In this document: in pieces, positions 40,944 to 49,823 of the stretch | Numbering within the stretch: position 1 is the first letter of the stretch | Layout: each line of letters opens with the position of its first letter | Program-made: the position numbers and the translations under genes | Assembly: GCA_018969715.1 (NCBI GenBank) | Contig: JAGWXT010000006.1 | Location: forward strand, 1-64,000 | DNA from: Actinomycetales bacterium | Lineage (GTDB): Bacteria; Actinomycetota; Actinomycetes; S36-B12; UBA5976 | Length of the DNA: 64,000 bases | Direction: 5' to 3' | Notes under the pieces: model-generated | Databases searched by the model: none | Told to the model about the DNA's origin: nothing | What the model saw: the letters and a program-made list of their open reading frames with translations, nothing else

Positions 40944-42116
40944 TCAGAGATCGGCGACCATCGGACCCCAGTTCTGGGTCAGCTGGTCCTTCATCACCGC
41001 GATCTGCTCCTGGGTCGGGAACTGGATCTGAGCGATCTGGTCCGCCGGCGGGAGGTTGGCCTTCGCTGCCTCCGGGATCAGACCGGCCGCGTCGAGGGCT
41101 GCGTAGCGAGCGGGGATCGCCCCACCTTCGAGGTAACCGAGGGCACCGTCATTGCCGGTGATGTGCTCCAGCCACAGGCGGGCGGCACACGGGTGGACTG
41201 GGTCGGAGACCACGCTCTGCGCGTAGAAGCCGCCGTAGAGCCCGTCACTGGGGACGACGACGTCCATGGTGAATCCGACCTTCTCCAGCTCAGGCAGCAG
41301 GCCGGGGAAGTTGTAGGTCCAGTCCAGGGCGATCGGCACGTCGCCCGACAGCAGGGCGGCCGGCGTCACGTCGATCGTCTGCAGGTTCCCAGACTCCTTC
41401 AGGCCGGCGAAGTACTCGATGCCCGGCATGATGTCGTCGAAGGAGCCACCGTTGGCCAAGGACGCCGCCACCACGGCCGCGAATGCCGCGCCCGCCTCTC
41501 GCGGGTCACCGTTGAGCGTTACCTGACCCTTGTACTCGGGCTTGGTCAGGTCAGCGAAGGAACGGGGGACATTGGGGACGAGCGTGGAGTTCGTTGCGAT
41601 CGCCATGATGCCGTAGTACGAGCCGACCCAGTTGCCGTTCGGGTCCTTCAGCGCATCGGGGATCTCGTCCCAGTTCGTGGTGATGTAAGGCTCAACGAGA
41701 CCCTCGCTGATGGCCTGCTCGGTGAAGGAGGGGCCAATGTCGAGCGCATCGGGCATGTCCGGCTGGCCGCGCAGTGTCTGCACCGCGGTCAGTTCATCGG
41801 CCGAGGAGGCGTCGGGGTTCGCAACTGGCGCCTCGATGCCGTAGGTCGAGCGGAAGGCCTCAAGGATGCCCTTGTAGTTCGCCCAGGTGTCGGGCAGTGC
41901 GATGAGGTTGACCTTGCCCTCGGCCTGTGCGGCGGCCGCGATCTCTTCCACCGTCGTGCCGCATTCGGCGCCAGCGGTGGCCTCGGCAGTGGCCTCGGCG
42001 GTGGCCTCGGCAGTCGGTGACATCTCGGTCTCGGTGGTGGTGTCGGTCGTGCCACCGCATGCCGCGAGGAGCGCGACGGCGGCGGATGCTGCAACGATGC
42101 TCAGTGCCCTACGCAC
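40944..42116 (-). CDS. ABC transporter substrate-binding lipoprotein (family 1, PotD-like)
   Basis: GTG 42116 after AAAGGATT gives 390 residues with a lipobox (ALLAACGG near residue 18). A threonine/glutamate/alanine-rich linker follows with repeated ATAE units, then a periplasmic-type binding fold (GKVNLIALPDTWANYKGILEAF, ALDIGPSFTEQAI). It resembles polyamine, iron and phosphonate binding proteins. The ligand is unknown, and the downstream phosphoesterase hints at a phosphorylated solute. First gene of a five-gene operon. Confidence 0.86.
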   Translation of the reverse strand: MRRALSIVAASAAVALLAACGGTTDTTTETEMSPTAEATAEATAEATAGAECGTTVEEIAAAAQAEGKVNLIALPDTWANYKGILEAFRSTYGIEAPVANPDASSADELTAVQTLRGQPDMPDALDIGPSFTEQAISEGLVEPYITTNWDEIPDALKDPNGNWVGSYYGIMAIATNSTLVPNVPRSFADLTKPEYKGQVTLNGDPREAGAAFAAVVAASLANGGSFDDIMPGIEYFAGLKESGNLQTIDVTPAALLSGDVPIALDWTYNFPGLLPELEKVGFTMDVVVPSDGLYGGFYAQSVVSDPVHPCAARLWLEHITGNDGALGYLEGGAIPARYAALDAAGLIPEAAKANLPPADQIAQIQFPTQEQIAVMKDQLTQNWGPMVADL

Positions 42117-42323
42117 GTTGAGAATCCTTTCCTTGTCTGATGGGACGTGCTCGAACGCATGCTGCACAGCGGACTGACCTGTATCCGAGGGCGCAACACC
42201 TTGTCTGCGGCAGCGCGCCCCCACTGGGCATGTTGTCGACCGCGCAAGGACGCATGCTGTCCCCGATGGGGCAGCAAGGTGAACACATGGTCACGAATGT
42301 GCGGGTGGTCGGAACCTCGACGG
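42117..42323. other. intergenic region upstream of the ABC operon
   Basis: About 200 bases without a gene. A hairpin TGCTG-CCCC-GAT-GGGG-CAGCA with one bulged base near 42253-42274 lies downstream of the minus-strand regulator and may end its transcript. I found no known riboswitch. Confidence 0.4.
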
Positions 42324-42629
42324 TCAGTCGTCCACGGTGAAGATGCGCAGCAATTCACCCACCGGTTGCATGGCCTCCGATGGGTGACGGAAGGCGAGCG
42401 CCGGGTTCACCCGGTAGGCGTTGCGCCGCCCCACCCGATCCCGGGTGAGGTAGCCGGCGGCCTCAAGGTCGAGCAGGATCCCCTGCACGGACCGCTCGGT
42501 GATGCCCACGTTGATGGCAATCTCGCGCACAAGTGCCCGGGGGTTGCGGTGGACGCAAATGAGCACGTGCCCATGGTTGGTGAGGAAGGTCCACTCGCGA
42601 CTGTCCGGCTGCGCGTCGCCACCGGTCAT
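42324..42629 (-). CDS. winged-helix transcriptional regulator (MarR/ArsR-like)
   Basis: ATG 42629 after CGGAGGAGCG gives 101 residues. The winged-helix pattern is EWTFLTNHGHVLICVHRNPRALVREIAINVGITERSVQGILLDLEAAGYLTRDRVGRRNAYRVNP. There is no cysteine pair for metal sensing. It lies upstream of, and on the same strand as, the ABC operon, so it may regulate it, but that is positional inference. Confidence 0.78.
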   Translation of the reverse strand: MTGGDAQPDSREWTFLTNHGHVLICVHRNPRALVREIAINVGITERSVQGILLDLEAAGYLTRDRVGRRNAYRVNPALAFRHPSEAMQPVGELLRIFTVDD

Positions 42630-42713
42630 GCGCTCCTCCGCCGCTCGTGCCCCCAACCGGGAACGTGTGGCGGACATCGCCACTGTGGGCGCAGGGTACT
42701 CCCGTCCCGGTTG

Positions 42714-44174
42714 TCAGTTCTCGCCCTGGGCGCGGGTGAACCCCGCTGCGCCGTCGATCTCCTCCAGCTTCTCGACGTGCATCCAGCGGTAGATCCGGCC
42801 AATGCGCGCCAGCAGGTCGAGGACCGACTCCCCGTGCCAGACGGTGGTGTCGACAATGCGGAACCGGCAGCGGAAATGGTCGATGCAGTCAGTCGACCCC
42901 CCAGTGCCCGGCCAGACGACCGTGCCCCGACTGGAGACCATCGCCAACTGGTACGGGGTTCCGGTGACCGCATCGGTGAGGCGCTCGGCTATGCGAGCCG
43001 GGTCATCGGTGGCCTCGATGAAGACGTCTACCCCGATCTTCGTTCGCGAGCCGGGATCACTGCGGACGTCGGTGCGGGTGATGTGCGGCAGCAGCAGTGG
43101 TCGGCGTGGGCGGCGTGGCAGTGTGCCGGCCAGTCCGATGCGGGCCTCGATGGCATCGGTGAAGGCGCGGGTTCCGATCGGGTCGCCAACCCGGACGTCA
43201 CGGGTGTGCAGGCCGTCCTCGAGCGTGCGCAGCACGGCCTGCTCGAGCCGGTCCGCGGCCTCGAACTGCCCCAAGTGCCGGCACATCATGACCGCTGAGA
43301 GGATGACAGCGGTCGGATTCGCGACATCCTGCCCGGCATACTTCGGCGCCGACCCGTGCACGGCTTCGAAGATCGCCACCTCGGTGCCCAGATTGGCCGA
43401 TGGCGCGAAGCCGAGCCCCCCGACCAGGGCACTGGTCAGATCGCTGAGGATGTCGCCGTTCATGTTCGTGGTGACGATGACCTCGAACTGCTCGGGGGCT
43501 TTGACCAGTTGGTGGGCGGCATTGTCGACGATGACATGCCACGTCTCCAAGTCGGGGTAGTCCACGGCGGCGGCGGCGAACTCGCGGGCGAGCATTCCCT
43601 CGGTGAGCTTCATGATGTTGGCCTTCGTGGCTACCGCCACCTTCGTGCGACCCTCGGACCGGGCGAACTCGAGGGCCGTTCGCGAGATGCGCTGACAGCC
43701 CAATCGCGAGATCAGCTTCAGGCACTGAGCGACATCAGGGGTCTGCATGTGCTCGATTCCCGCGTACAGGTCCTCGACGTTCTCGCGCACGATGACCAGG
43801 TCGATGCCCCGACCGCTGTAGGGGGTGGGAACCCCGGGTAGTTCACGGGCCGGCCGGATGTTGGCGAAGGTCTCGAACAACTTGCGCAGGGTGACATTGG
43901 CGCTCTTCTCCCCGAACCCGACCGGCGTCTCGAGGGGGCCCTTCAGGACGGTGCGCGTGCGCGTGATCGACTCGATGGTCTCACCCGGTACGCCGCTGGG
44001 CACACCAGCCCGGAAGACCTCGGCACCGGCCTCGGCGGGCTCCCACGTGATCTGGGCACCGGCAGCCTCGACGAGGCGGACGGCGGAGGCAACGACTTCC
44101 GGGCCGATGCCGTCACCGTCGATGACGGTCACGGACGGACGCTCGGCGGAGGGGACGCAGGGTGAGATCGACAT
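42714..44174 (-). CDS. icd: NADP-dependent isocitrate dehydrogenase, Thermus type with C-terminal extension
   Basis: The 486-residue protein has the isocitrate/isopropylmalate dehydrogenase fold (VTVIDGDGIGPEV, SANVTLRKLFETFANIRP, VIVRENVEDLYAGIEHMQT, TTNMNGDILSDLTSALVGGLG, AVHGSAPKYAGQDVANP). The extra domain of about 140 residues after about 340 (KIGVDVFIEATDDPARIAERL) is as in Thermus isocitrate dehydrogenase. It feeds the TCA cycle. ATG 44174 has TATTGT seven bases upstream, so it is leaderless. It is divergent from the MetY-type gene. Confidence 0.86.
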   Translation of the reverse strand: MSISPCVPSAERPSVTVIDGDGIGPEVVASAVRLVEAAGAQITWEPAEAGAEVFRAGVPSGVPGETIESITRTRTVLKGPLETPVGFGEKSANVTLRKLFETFANIRPARELPGVPTPYSGRGIDLVIVRENVEDLYAGIEHMQTPDVAQCLKLISRLGCQRISRTALEFARSEGRTKVAVATKANIMKLTEGMLAREFAAAAVDYPDLETWHVIVDNAAHQLVKAPEQFEVIVTTNMNGDILSDLTSALVGGLGFAPSANLGTEVAIFEAVHGSAPKYAGQDVANPTAVILSAVMMCRHLGQFEAADRLEQAVLRTLEDGLHTRDVRVGDPIGTRAFTDAIEARIGLAGTLPRRPRRPLLLPHITRTDVRSDPGSRTKIGVDVFIEATDDPARIAERLTDAVTGTPYQLAMVSSRGTVVWPGTGGSTDCIDHFRCRFRIVDTTVWHGESVLDLLARIGRIYRWMHVEKLEEIDGAAGFTRAQGEN

Positions 44175-44212
44175 AAGAAGCACAATACCGGAAAAATAGA
44201 TCACATAACAGG

Positions 44213-44245
44213 CGGGGGTCACACCCCCGTCACTAGGCTGCCCCC
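44213..44245 (+). promoter_or_regulatory. hairpin and leaderless promoter of the metY-type gene
   Basis: CGGGGGT-CAC-ACCCCCG (44213-44229) is a perfect 7-bp hairpin in the divergent promoter region. TAGGCT (44234-44239) precedes ATG 44246 by six bases with no ribosome-binding site. Confidence 0.5.
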
Positions 44246-45541
44246 ATGGCCGAGCGGGCGTGGGGACTGCGCACCCGTGCTCTGCACGCGGGTGGCCAGC
44301 CGGACCCGGTCGTCGGCTCACGCGCGGTGCCGATCCACCAGTCGACGGCATTTGTCTTCGAGGACACCGCCGATGCCGGGGCGCTGTTCGCACTGCAGAA
44401 GTACGGTCACATCTACACGCGAATCTCCAATCCGACCGTCGCCGCATTCGAGGAGCGAATGGCGAGCCTCGAGGGAGGTATCGGAGCGGTCGCCACGAGC
44501 AGCGGCATGGCGGCGCAGTTCCTTGCCTTCACCGCGCTGGCCGGAGCCGGCGACCATGTGGTTGCGGCGGCCGCCCTCTACGGGGGCACCGTGACGCAGC
44601 TTGATGTCACACTGCGCCGCTTCGGGGTCGAGACGACCTTCCTCGACAGCGATGATCCGCACGACTTCGCCGCCGCGATCACCGAACGCACGAAGGTCGT
44701 CTTCGCCGAGGCGGTCGCCAATCCATCCAGCCGCGTTGCGGACATCGCCGCTCTCGCCGACATCGCACACGCCGCCGGTGTGCCCCTGATGATCGATGCG
44801 ACAACCGCTACGCCGGTGCTGTGCCGGCCGATCGAGCACGGCGCCGATATCGTCGTGCACTCCGCGACGAAGTTCCTTGGCGGACATGGCACGACCCTCG
44901 GTGGGGTGATCGTCGAATCGGGCACCTTCAATTGGGGCAATGGTCGTTTCCCCCTCATGACTGAGCCGGTGGCCTCGTATGGGGGGCTGTCCTGGTGGGG
45001 GAACTTCGGGGAGTACGGGTTCCTCACTCGCATCCGCGCGGAGCAGTTGCGCGATATCGGTGCCTCGTTGAGCGCGATGTCGGCGTTCCTGCTGCTGCAG
45101 GGGGTGGAGACCCTGCCGCAGCGCATGGCTGAGCACGTCGCCAATGCCCGGGCGGTTGCGCAGTGGCTGGACGAGGACCCACGAGTCGCATGGGTCCACT
45201 ACTCGGGGCTTCCCGATCACCCCCACCACCAGCGAGCCGCGCGCTACCTTCCAGCGGGTCCCGGCGCCGTCTTCTCCTTCGGCATCGTGGGCGGTCGCGC
45301 GGCGGGGGAGGTGTTCATCGACTCGGTGAACCTCCTCAGTCACCTCGCGAACATCGGAGATGTGCGCAGCCTCGTCATCCACCCGGCCAGCACCACGCAC
45401 CGGCAGCTCAGTGAGGAGCAGCTCGTCGCGGCGGGGGTGCCGGCCGACCTCGTGCGACTCAGTATCGGGCTGGAGGACCTTGTGGACATCCTGGACGACA
45501 TCGACCAGGCGCTCACCGCAGCCACGGGGCGGGAACGGTGA
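44246..45541 (+). CDS. metY: O-acetylhomoserine sulfhydrylase-like PLP enzyme
   Basis: The 431-residue protein has GHIYTRISNPTVAAFEERMASLEGG, the PLP lysine in VHSATKFLGGHGTTLGG near residue 210, and the C-terminal HPASTTHRQL motif of the Cys/Met metabolism enzymes. It matches the MetY length and would make homocysteine from O-acetylhomoserine and sulfide. Leaderless start (see promoter). Its stop overlaps the next gene's GTG start by four bases within a 21-base duplication. Confidence 0.88.
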   Translation: MAERAWGLRTRALHAGGQPDPVVGSRAVPIHQSTAFVFEDTADAGALFALQKYGHIYTRISNPTVAAFEERMASLEGGIGAVATSSGMAAQFLAFTALAGAGDHVVAAAALYGGTVTQLDVTLRRFGVETTFLDSDDPHDFAAAITERTKVVFAEAVANPSSRVADIAALADIAHAAGVPLMIDATTATPVLCRPIEHGADIVVHSATKFLGGHGTTLGGVIVESGTFNWGNGRFPLMTEPVASYGGLSWWGNFGEYGFLTRIRAEQLRDIGASLSAMSAFLLLQGVETLPQRMAEHVANARAVAQWLDEDPRVAWVHYSGLPDHPHHQRAARYLPAGPGAVFSFGIVGGRAAGEVFIDSVNLLSHLANIGDVRSLVIHPASTTHRQLSEEQLVAAGVPADLVRLSIGLEDLVDILDDIDQALTAATGRER

Positions 45542-45592
45542 GCGCCGGGGCGGGAACGGTGAGCGCCGGGGCGGGAACGGTGAGCGCCGGGG
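45525..45592 (+). repeat. 21-bp tandem duplication of the metY stop/next start junction
   Basis: Full units begin GTGAGCGCCGGGGCGGGAACG at 45538 and 45559, with partial copies at each end. Because 21 is a multiple of three, each copy gives another in-frame GTG start with a purine-rich block before it for the downstream gene. Confidence 0.9.
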
Positions 45593-46095
45593 TTCCGGCG
45601 CCGGCCGGGGTCGAGTGGCACAACCCGACAGCGCGGGAACGGCGCGCGATTCTCGATCGGGCCCGAACCATCGCCATGGTCGGCGCCAGCCCCAATCCCG
45701 CGCGGGCGAGTTTCTTCGTCGCAACCTACCTGCTGTCAGCCACGCACTATGAGGTGACGTTCGTCAACCCGCACGCCACGCAGATCCTCGGGCGGCCGGT
45801 GGTGCCGACCCTCGCCGATCTCCCTGCGCCGCCGGACATCGTGGATGTCTTCCGTCGCCCAACGGATCTGCCGGAGGTGCTCAACGAGTCGATCGCGGTG
45901 GGGGCACGAGTGCTGTGGCTGCAGTTGGGGCTGCGGGATGAGTCGATCGCCCGCCGTGGCCATGCGGCAGGGCTGACGGTCGTCATCGACCGGTGCCTGA
46001 AGATCGAGCACGCTCGATTCCACGGGGGGCTGCACACCGCCGGCTTCGACACCGGGGTCGTGTCCAGCCGACGCCCCAGCGATCGGCGAGGATGA
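45538..46095 (+). CDS. CoA-binding domain protein (YccU-like)
   Basis: The 185-residue protein has the succinyl-CoA-synthetase-type CoA-binding fold: IAMVGASPNPARASFFVATYLL, YEVTFVNPHATQILGRPVVPTLADLP, DIVDVFRRPTDLPEVL and VLWLQLGLRDESIA. Small free-standing members have unknown roles. Three in-frame GTG starts exist at 45538, 45559 and 45580. The shortest gives the usual family N-terminus. It is translationally coupled to metY. Confidence 0.84.
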   Translation: MSAGAGTVSAGAGTVSAGVPAPAGVEWHNPTARERRAILDRARTIAMVGASPNPARASFFVATYLLSATHYEVTFVNPHATQILGRPVVPTLADLPAPPDIVDVFRRPTDLPEVLNESIAVGARVLWLQLGLRDESIARRGHAAGLTVVIDRCLKIEHARFHGGLHTAGFDTGVVSSRRPSDRRG

Positions 46096-46099
46096 GGTC

Positions 46100-46546
46100 A
46101 TGCCACCCGCAGCCCATGTCAGCCAGTCCACGCCCTTCCGCTGGTCGGGGATCGACGAGCTGGTCTACAAGGACGGGGGCACGACCTTTCGGGATGTCAC
46201 CCGCCGGGTGCTGTTCGGCGAGGAGCATGGCAACGGGGTGGAGGTCCGCTACTTCGAGATCGCAGCCGGGGGACACACGACGCTGGAACGACATGGGCAC
46301 ACGCACAGCGTGATGCCGCTGACCGGGGCGGGCCGCTGTCTGGTGGGGGAGACGGTCTACCGCCTGGCGCTGCATGACCTTGTCTATGTGCCCGAGTGGA
46401 CCTGGCATCAGTTTCGGGCCGATGAGGATGCACCGCTGGGTATCCTCTGCGTGGTCAGGGTCGACCGGGACCGGCCCACCTTGCCCACGCAGTCCGACCT
46501 GGCGGCGCTGCGCCGGTCGCCGGCTGCTGAGTTCATCCGAGTGTGA
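46100..46546 (+). CDS. cupin-domain protein
   Basis: The 148-residue protein has a single cupin barrel: GGHTTLERHGHTHSVMPLTGAGRCL (motif 1 with three histidines) and VYVPEWTWHQFR (motif 2). It probably binds a metal and may be an isomerase, dioxygenase or sensor. Start ATG 46100 lies four bases after the CoA-binding gene, preceded by GCGAGGATGAGG, so it continues the metY operon. Confidence 0.82.
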   Translation: MPPAAHVSQSTPFRWSGIDELVYKDGGTTFRDVTRRVLFGEEHGNGVEVRYFEIAAGGHTTLERHGHTHSVMPLTGAGRCLVGETVYRLALHDLVYVPEWTWHQFRADEDAPLGILCVVRVDRDRPTLPTQSDLAALRRSPAAEFIRV

Positions 46547-46628
46547 TGACCGCCGGCTCGACTCACGGCCGGCGGAAGGTCTCACCCGCAAGGGTTGGCA
46601 GAGATGAGGAGAGACGAGGGAGGTCGCC

Positions 46629-47582
46629 ATGGAGGTCGCCGAGGGCATTCACCGTGTTGAGGCACCGTTGGCGGATCGGTACGTTGCGATGTACTTGGTC
46701 GTCGGTCATGACAGCGTCATGGTCGTCGACACCGGCCTGGATGAGTCAGTGCGCGTCCATCTGCGCGATTACTGTGCCGCCGCCCGGATCGACCCGGCGC
46801 GCATTCGCTATGCGCTCAACACCCATGCCGACTTCGACCATGTCGGCGGCAATGGGGCGCTGCGGGAGTTCGCCCCGGGAGTGCTGTTCGCGTGCGGGGA
46901 GCGCGACCGTGCGATGATCGAGGACGTTGAGACGCTCATCGACCAGCGCTATGGCGAGTTCCGGCATCACCATGGCTTCGATGAGACGGCTGAGACGCAG
47001 GGGTTCATCCGCGAGGTCTGCCGACTGCTGCCGATCGACATCGGCCTCACCGGCGGGGAGACGTTCGACCTCGGCGGTCGGCGCGTGGAGATCCTGCACA
47101 CCCCCGGCCACAGCAGGGGACACCTGACGGTCTACGACCCGCTCACCGACAGTGCGATCATCGCCGATGCTCTGCTCACCACCAGTGTGCTGACAGCATC
47201 CGGGCAGCCGGCATTCCCGCCGACCTATCGGTATGTCGACTCCTATCGGGCGACGGCGCGGATGCTGCTGGCACTGAATGCGCGCACCCTGTTGACCTCC
47301 CACTACCCGGTTGCAGTCGGACCGGCGGCGGTGGAGTTCTGTGAGATCTCACTGGCGTACTGCGACACCGTCGAGCGAGTCGTTCTCGACGTGCTCGCCG
47401 ACACTGATCAGCCACTCAGCTTGCTGGCGATCTGCCGCGCGGGCGCCGGACGACTGGGCCCCTGGCCGGCTGGTCCCGCCGACTACCTCGTCTACCCCGT
47501 GCTCGGCCACCTGGAGGACCTGACCCGGCGCGGAATCGTGCACGAGGTGCCCGGTCCTCCAACGACCTGGCAGCGCACCTGA
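46629..47582 (+). CDS. MBL-fold metallo-hydrolase
   Basis: The 317-residue protein has the lactamase-fold metal motif NTHADFDHVGG near residue 60, LHTPGHSRGHLTVYD near 155, ADALL near 180 and TSHYP near 223. The C-terminal extension (about 240-317) has a helical, winged-helix-like region (VLDVLADTDQPLSLLAICRAGAGR). It resembles glyoxalase II/hydroxyacylglutathione hydrolase-like enzymes. Substrate unknown. ATG 46629 follows GAGGGAGG. Confidence 0.83.
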   Translation: MEVAEGIHRVEAPLADRYVAMYLVVGHDSVMVVDTGLDESVRVHLRDYCAAARIDPARIRYALNTHADFDHVGGNGALREFAPGVLFACGERDRAMIEDVETLIDQRYGEFRHHHGFDETAETQGFIREVCRLLPIDIGLTGGETFDLGGRRVEILHTPGHSRGHLTVYDPLTDSAIIADALLTTSVLTASGQPAFPPTYRYVDSYRATARMLLALNARTLLTSHYPVAVGPAAVEFCEISLAYCDTVERVVLDVLADTDQPLSLLAICRAGAGRLGPWPAGPADYLVYPVLGHLEDLTRRGIVHEVPGPPTTWQRT

Positions 47583-47597
47583 GTCGATGCCGAGATG

Positions 47598-48764
47598 TCA
47601 GCGCGCATAGGCGCTGACATCCTGCCGGCGCTCCCACCCCTCCCGATAGAGGGCCAGACGCCCCCCGGTGCGGGGGTGGGCCGCGACGACCTCGTCCACG
47701 AGGCTGAGCCCGAGGCCGGGTGCGGTGGGCTTGGCGAAGGTGCCAGCGGGGCTCACCCGTGGCGGATTGTCGACGATGTCGTGCACCCACACGTCGGCGA
47801 AGTCATTGAAGTGCTCGAGGACGAGCACATTGGGTGCGGCGATGCAGCAGTGGAGTGCCGCCGCGGTGCCAATGGGTCCGCAGACATTGTGCGGGGCCAG
47901 CAGCACGTTGTACGCATTCGTCCAGCCGACCAGACGCATGAAGCCGGTGATCCCGCCATGGTGGGTGACATCCACCTGGACGATGTCGACGAGGTTCTGC
48001 TCAAGGAAGCCGCGCAGCTCACCGGCATGGTGGATGCGCTCACCGAGGGCGATCGGGAATGGAGTGCTGGCACGGACCTGTCGCAGCCCCCCGATATCGA
48101 GCGGCAGTGTCGGCTCCTCCAACCAGCCGGGGCGGATTCCCGCGATGTCGTGGGCGATGACCGCAGCCGTGGCGCCGGTGAAGCGACCATGCATCTCCAC
48201 GTAGATCTGCCGATCTGGCCCGATGGCGTCGCGCACGGCCTGCAGGATCTCGGTGCTCAGCCGGTGGCCGGCAGGGGTGAGGGTGCTCGACGCCGCGCCA
48301 AATGGATCGATCTTCACCGCACCGTAGCCGCGCGCGGTCACCTGCTGGGCGAGGTCGGCCACGATCGCGGGATCCCGGTCGCCCTGGTACCAGCCGTTGG
48401 CGTAGGCCGGAACCTCATCCCGGAATGCGCCGCCGAGCAGCCGCCAGATCGGCTGACCGAGTGCCTTGCCCATGATGTCCCAGCAGGCGATGTCGAAGGC
48501 CGCCAGCGCGGATGCGCCCACCTCGCCGGGCAGTCCGTACTCCCCGACCTCGATCTGCCACGCCAGCCGCGCAACATCGAAGGGATCGGTCCCGATGAGA
48601 TAGCGGGGGGCGAGTTCATCGATGGCGGCCAGCAGGGTGTCGGTCTTATTGACCATGCGCACCTCGCCAAGCCCGGTGAGGCCCTCATCGGTATGCACCT
48701 CGATGATCGCCAGTTCGCGCCACGGAGTGCCGACGACGACGGTGCGGTAGCCGGTGATGATCAT
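47598..48764 (-). CDS. mandelate racemase/muconate lactonizing family dehydratase
   Basis: The 388-residue enolase-superfamily enzyme has a capping domain to about 130, then the barrel with AVKIDPFG (K-x-D/P), YVEMHGRF, WLEEPTLP, ALGERIHH and APHNVCGP, positions of the metal ligands and general base. The APHN histidine resembles sugar-acid dehydratases such as galactonate or gluconate dehydratase. It is coupled to the upstream GntR gene by an ATGA overlap and is divergent from the sugar operon, so it is likely part of the same catabolic pathway. Confidence 0.85.
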   Translation of the reverse strand: MIITGYRTVVVGTPWRELAIIEVHTDEGLTGLGEVRMVNKTDTLLAAIDELAPRYLIGTDPFDVARLAWQIEVGEYGLPGEVGASALAAFDIACWDIMGKALGQPIWRLLGGAFRDEVPAYANGWYQGDRDPAIVADLAQQVTARGYGAVKIDPFGAASSTLTPAGHRLSTEILQAVRDAIGPDRQIYVEMHGRFTGATAAVIAHDIAGIRPGWLEEPTLPLDIGGLRQVRASTPFPIALGERIHHAGELRGFLEQNLVDIVQVDVTHHGGITGFMRLVGWTNAYNVLLAPHNVCGPIGTAAALHCCIAAPNVLVLEHFNDFADVWVHDIVDNPPRVSPAGTFAKPTAPGLGLSLVDEVVAAHPRTGGRLALYREGWERRQDVSAYAR

Positions 48765-49630
48765 GAACGGGCCTCCTCGATGGTGAGCGCCGGGTCGGGG
48801 TCGGCGGGGGTGACGCCGACGGGGGTGACATCGGTGGCAGGGTCGCTGGTGGGCATGACATCGCTGGCAGGGTGGCCGACGGAGGCGGTGAGGGCCGCCC
48901 GCAGATCGCGCTCGGAGTGCTGCAATTGACGGTGCATCGCGCGCGCCGCGGCTGCGGGATCGCCGGCGCGGATCGCCTCCAGTATGCGCAGGTGCGTCAG
49001 GTAGGTGTCGCGGGCCGATCCGCCGCGGGACAGGTGCCCGGCAAATGACGTCTGGAAGCTCGTCAGCAGGGACTCTGCAAGGGCCTCCAGCACATGGGCG
49101 AGCATCCGGTTGCCGGTGGCGAGGGCGATCGACTCGTGGAAGGCGAGGTCGGCCTCCTGGTAGAGGGCGTACGCCTGCAGTCGGCGGGCCTCATCATCGG
49201 TGGCCTCGTCGAAGGCGTACGCCGCCTGTGCCATCTGGTCCAGTGCAGCCTCCATCGCGCCGAGGCCGGCCCGGGTGCGCCGCTGCGCGGCGAGGGTGGC
49301 GCTCTGCACCTCCAGAGCGAGGCGGACCTCGATCAGCTCAAGATAGGACGAGGGGTCCTGTCGAATGTACGAGGCGAACACACTGGACGTGATGGTGCTC
49401 GACGGCTGGGTGACGACCGCGCGGCGTCCCTGACGCAGGTCGACCAGACCGCGTCCGGAGAGGATCTTCAGCGCCTCCCGGATCGTGAGCCGGCTGACCC
49501 CGAACCGTTCCGCCAGCCGGGACTCCGCGGGCAGGGTCGAACCGACGGGGAACTCCGTGAACAGCAGGGACTGCACCGATACAACGACCTCGTCGGTCAG
49601 CGAGAGCCCTGCAGGGCGCCCAGCAGGCAT
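48761..49630 (-). CDS. GntR/FadR-family transcriptional regulator with FCD domain
   Basis: ATG 49630 gives 289 residues. The winged-helix domain has PAESRLAERFGVSRLTIREALKILSGRGLVDLRQGRR. The ligand-binding FCD domain shows the alpha-helical metal motif with histidines in ADLAFHESIALATGN, LTHLRILEAI and AMHRQLQHSE. It would sense a sugar-acid intermediate and control the divergent catabolic operon. A TAGCCT five bases upstream suggests a leaderless start. A C-terminal tail of TP-repeats is low complexity. Confidence 0.86.
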   Translation of the reverse strand: MPAGRPAGLSLTDEVVVSVQSLLFTEFPVGSTLPAESRLAERFGVSRLTIREALKILSGRGLVDLRQGRRAVVTQPSSTITSSVFASYIRQDPSSYLELIEVRLALEVQSATLAAQRRTRAGLGAMEAALDQMAQAAYAFDEATDDEARRLQAYALYQEADLAFHESIALATGNRMLAHVLEALAESLLTSFQTSFAGHLSRGGSARDTYLTHLRILEAIRAGDPAAAARAMHRQLQHSERDLRAALTASVGHPASDVMPTSDPATDVTPVGVTPADPDPALTIEEARS

Positions 49631-49823
49631 GACGCAGGCTACCAAGCCGGTCAACCTCGCTGACAGGTGAGGCGTTGAGGTCCGGGATCCGGGTGCGTCG
49701 GCAGGTCACGATTCGATAACGAAGGATGAGGCGGGGGCCGCAGCGGTTGACAGCCTGTCTGATCTGTTGTTGTCTACGCCCCAATGGGCCCGCCGGGCTC
49801 ACTGAGATCTGGAGCGTGATCGC
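49631..49823. promoter_or_regulatory. divergent control region of the sugar-acid operon
   Basis: About 190 bases between the GntR gene and the binding-protein gene, with no coding frame. It should hold the GntR operator. GGTTGACC and TTGTCTAC-like half-sites are present but no perfect palindrome stands out. Confidence 0.45.

Noticed and set aside
42117..42323. Riboswitch upstream of the PotD-like operon (thiamine or similar)
   Set aside because: No conserved TPP or other riboswitch core was found, only a simple hairpin.
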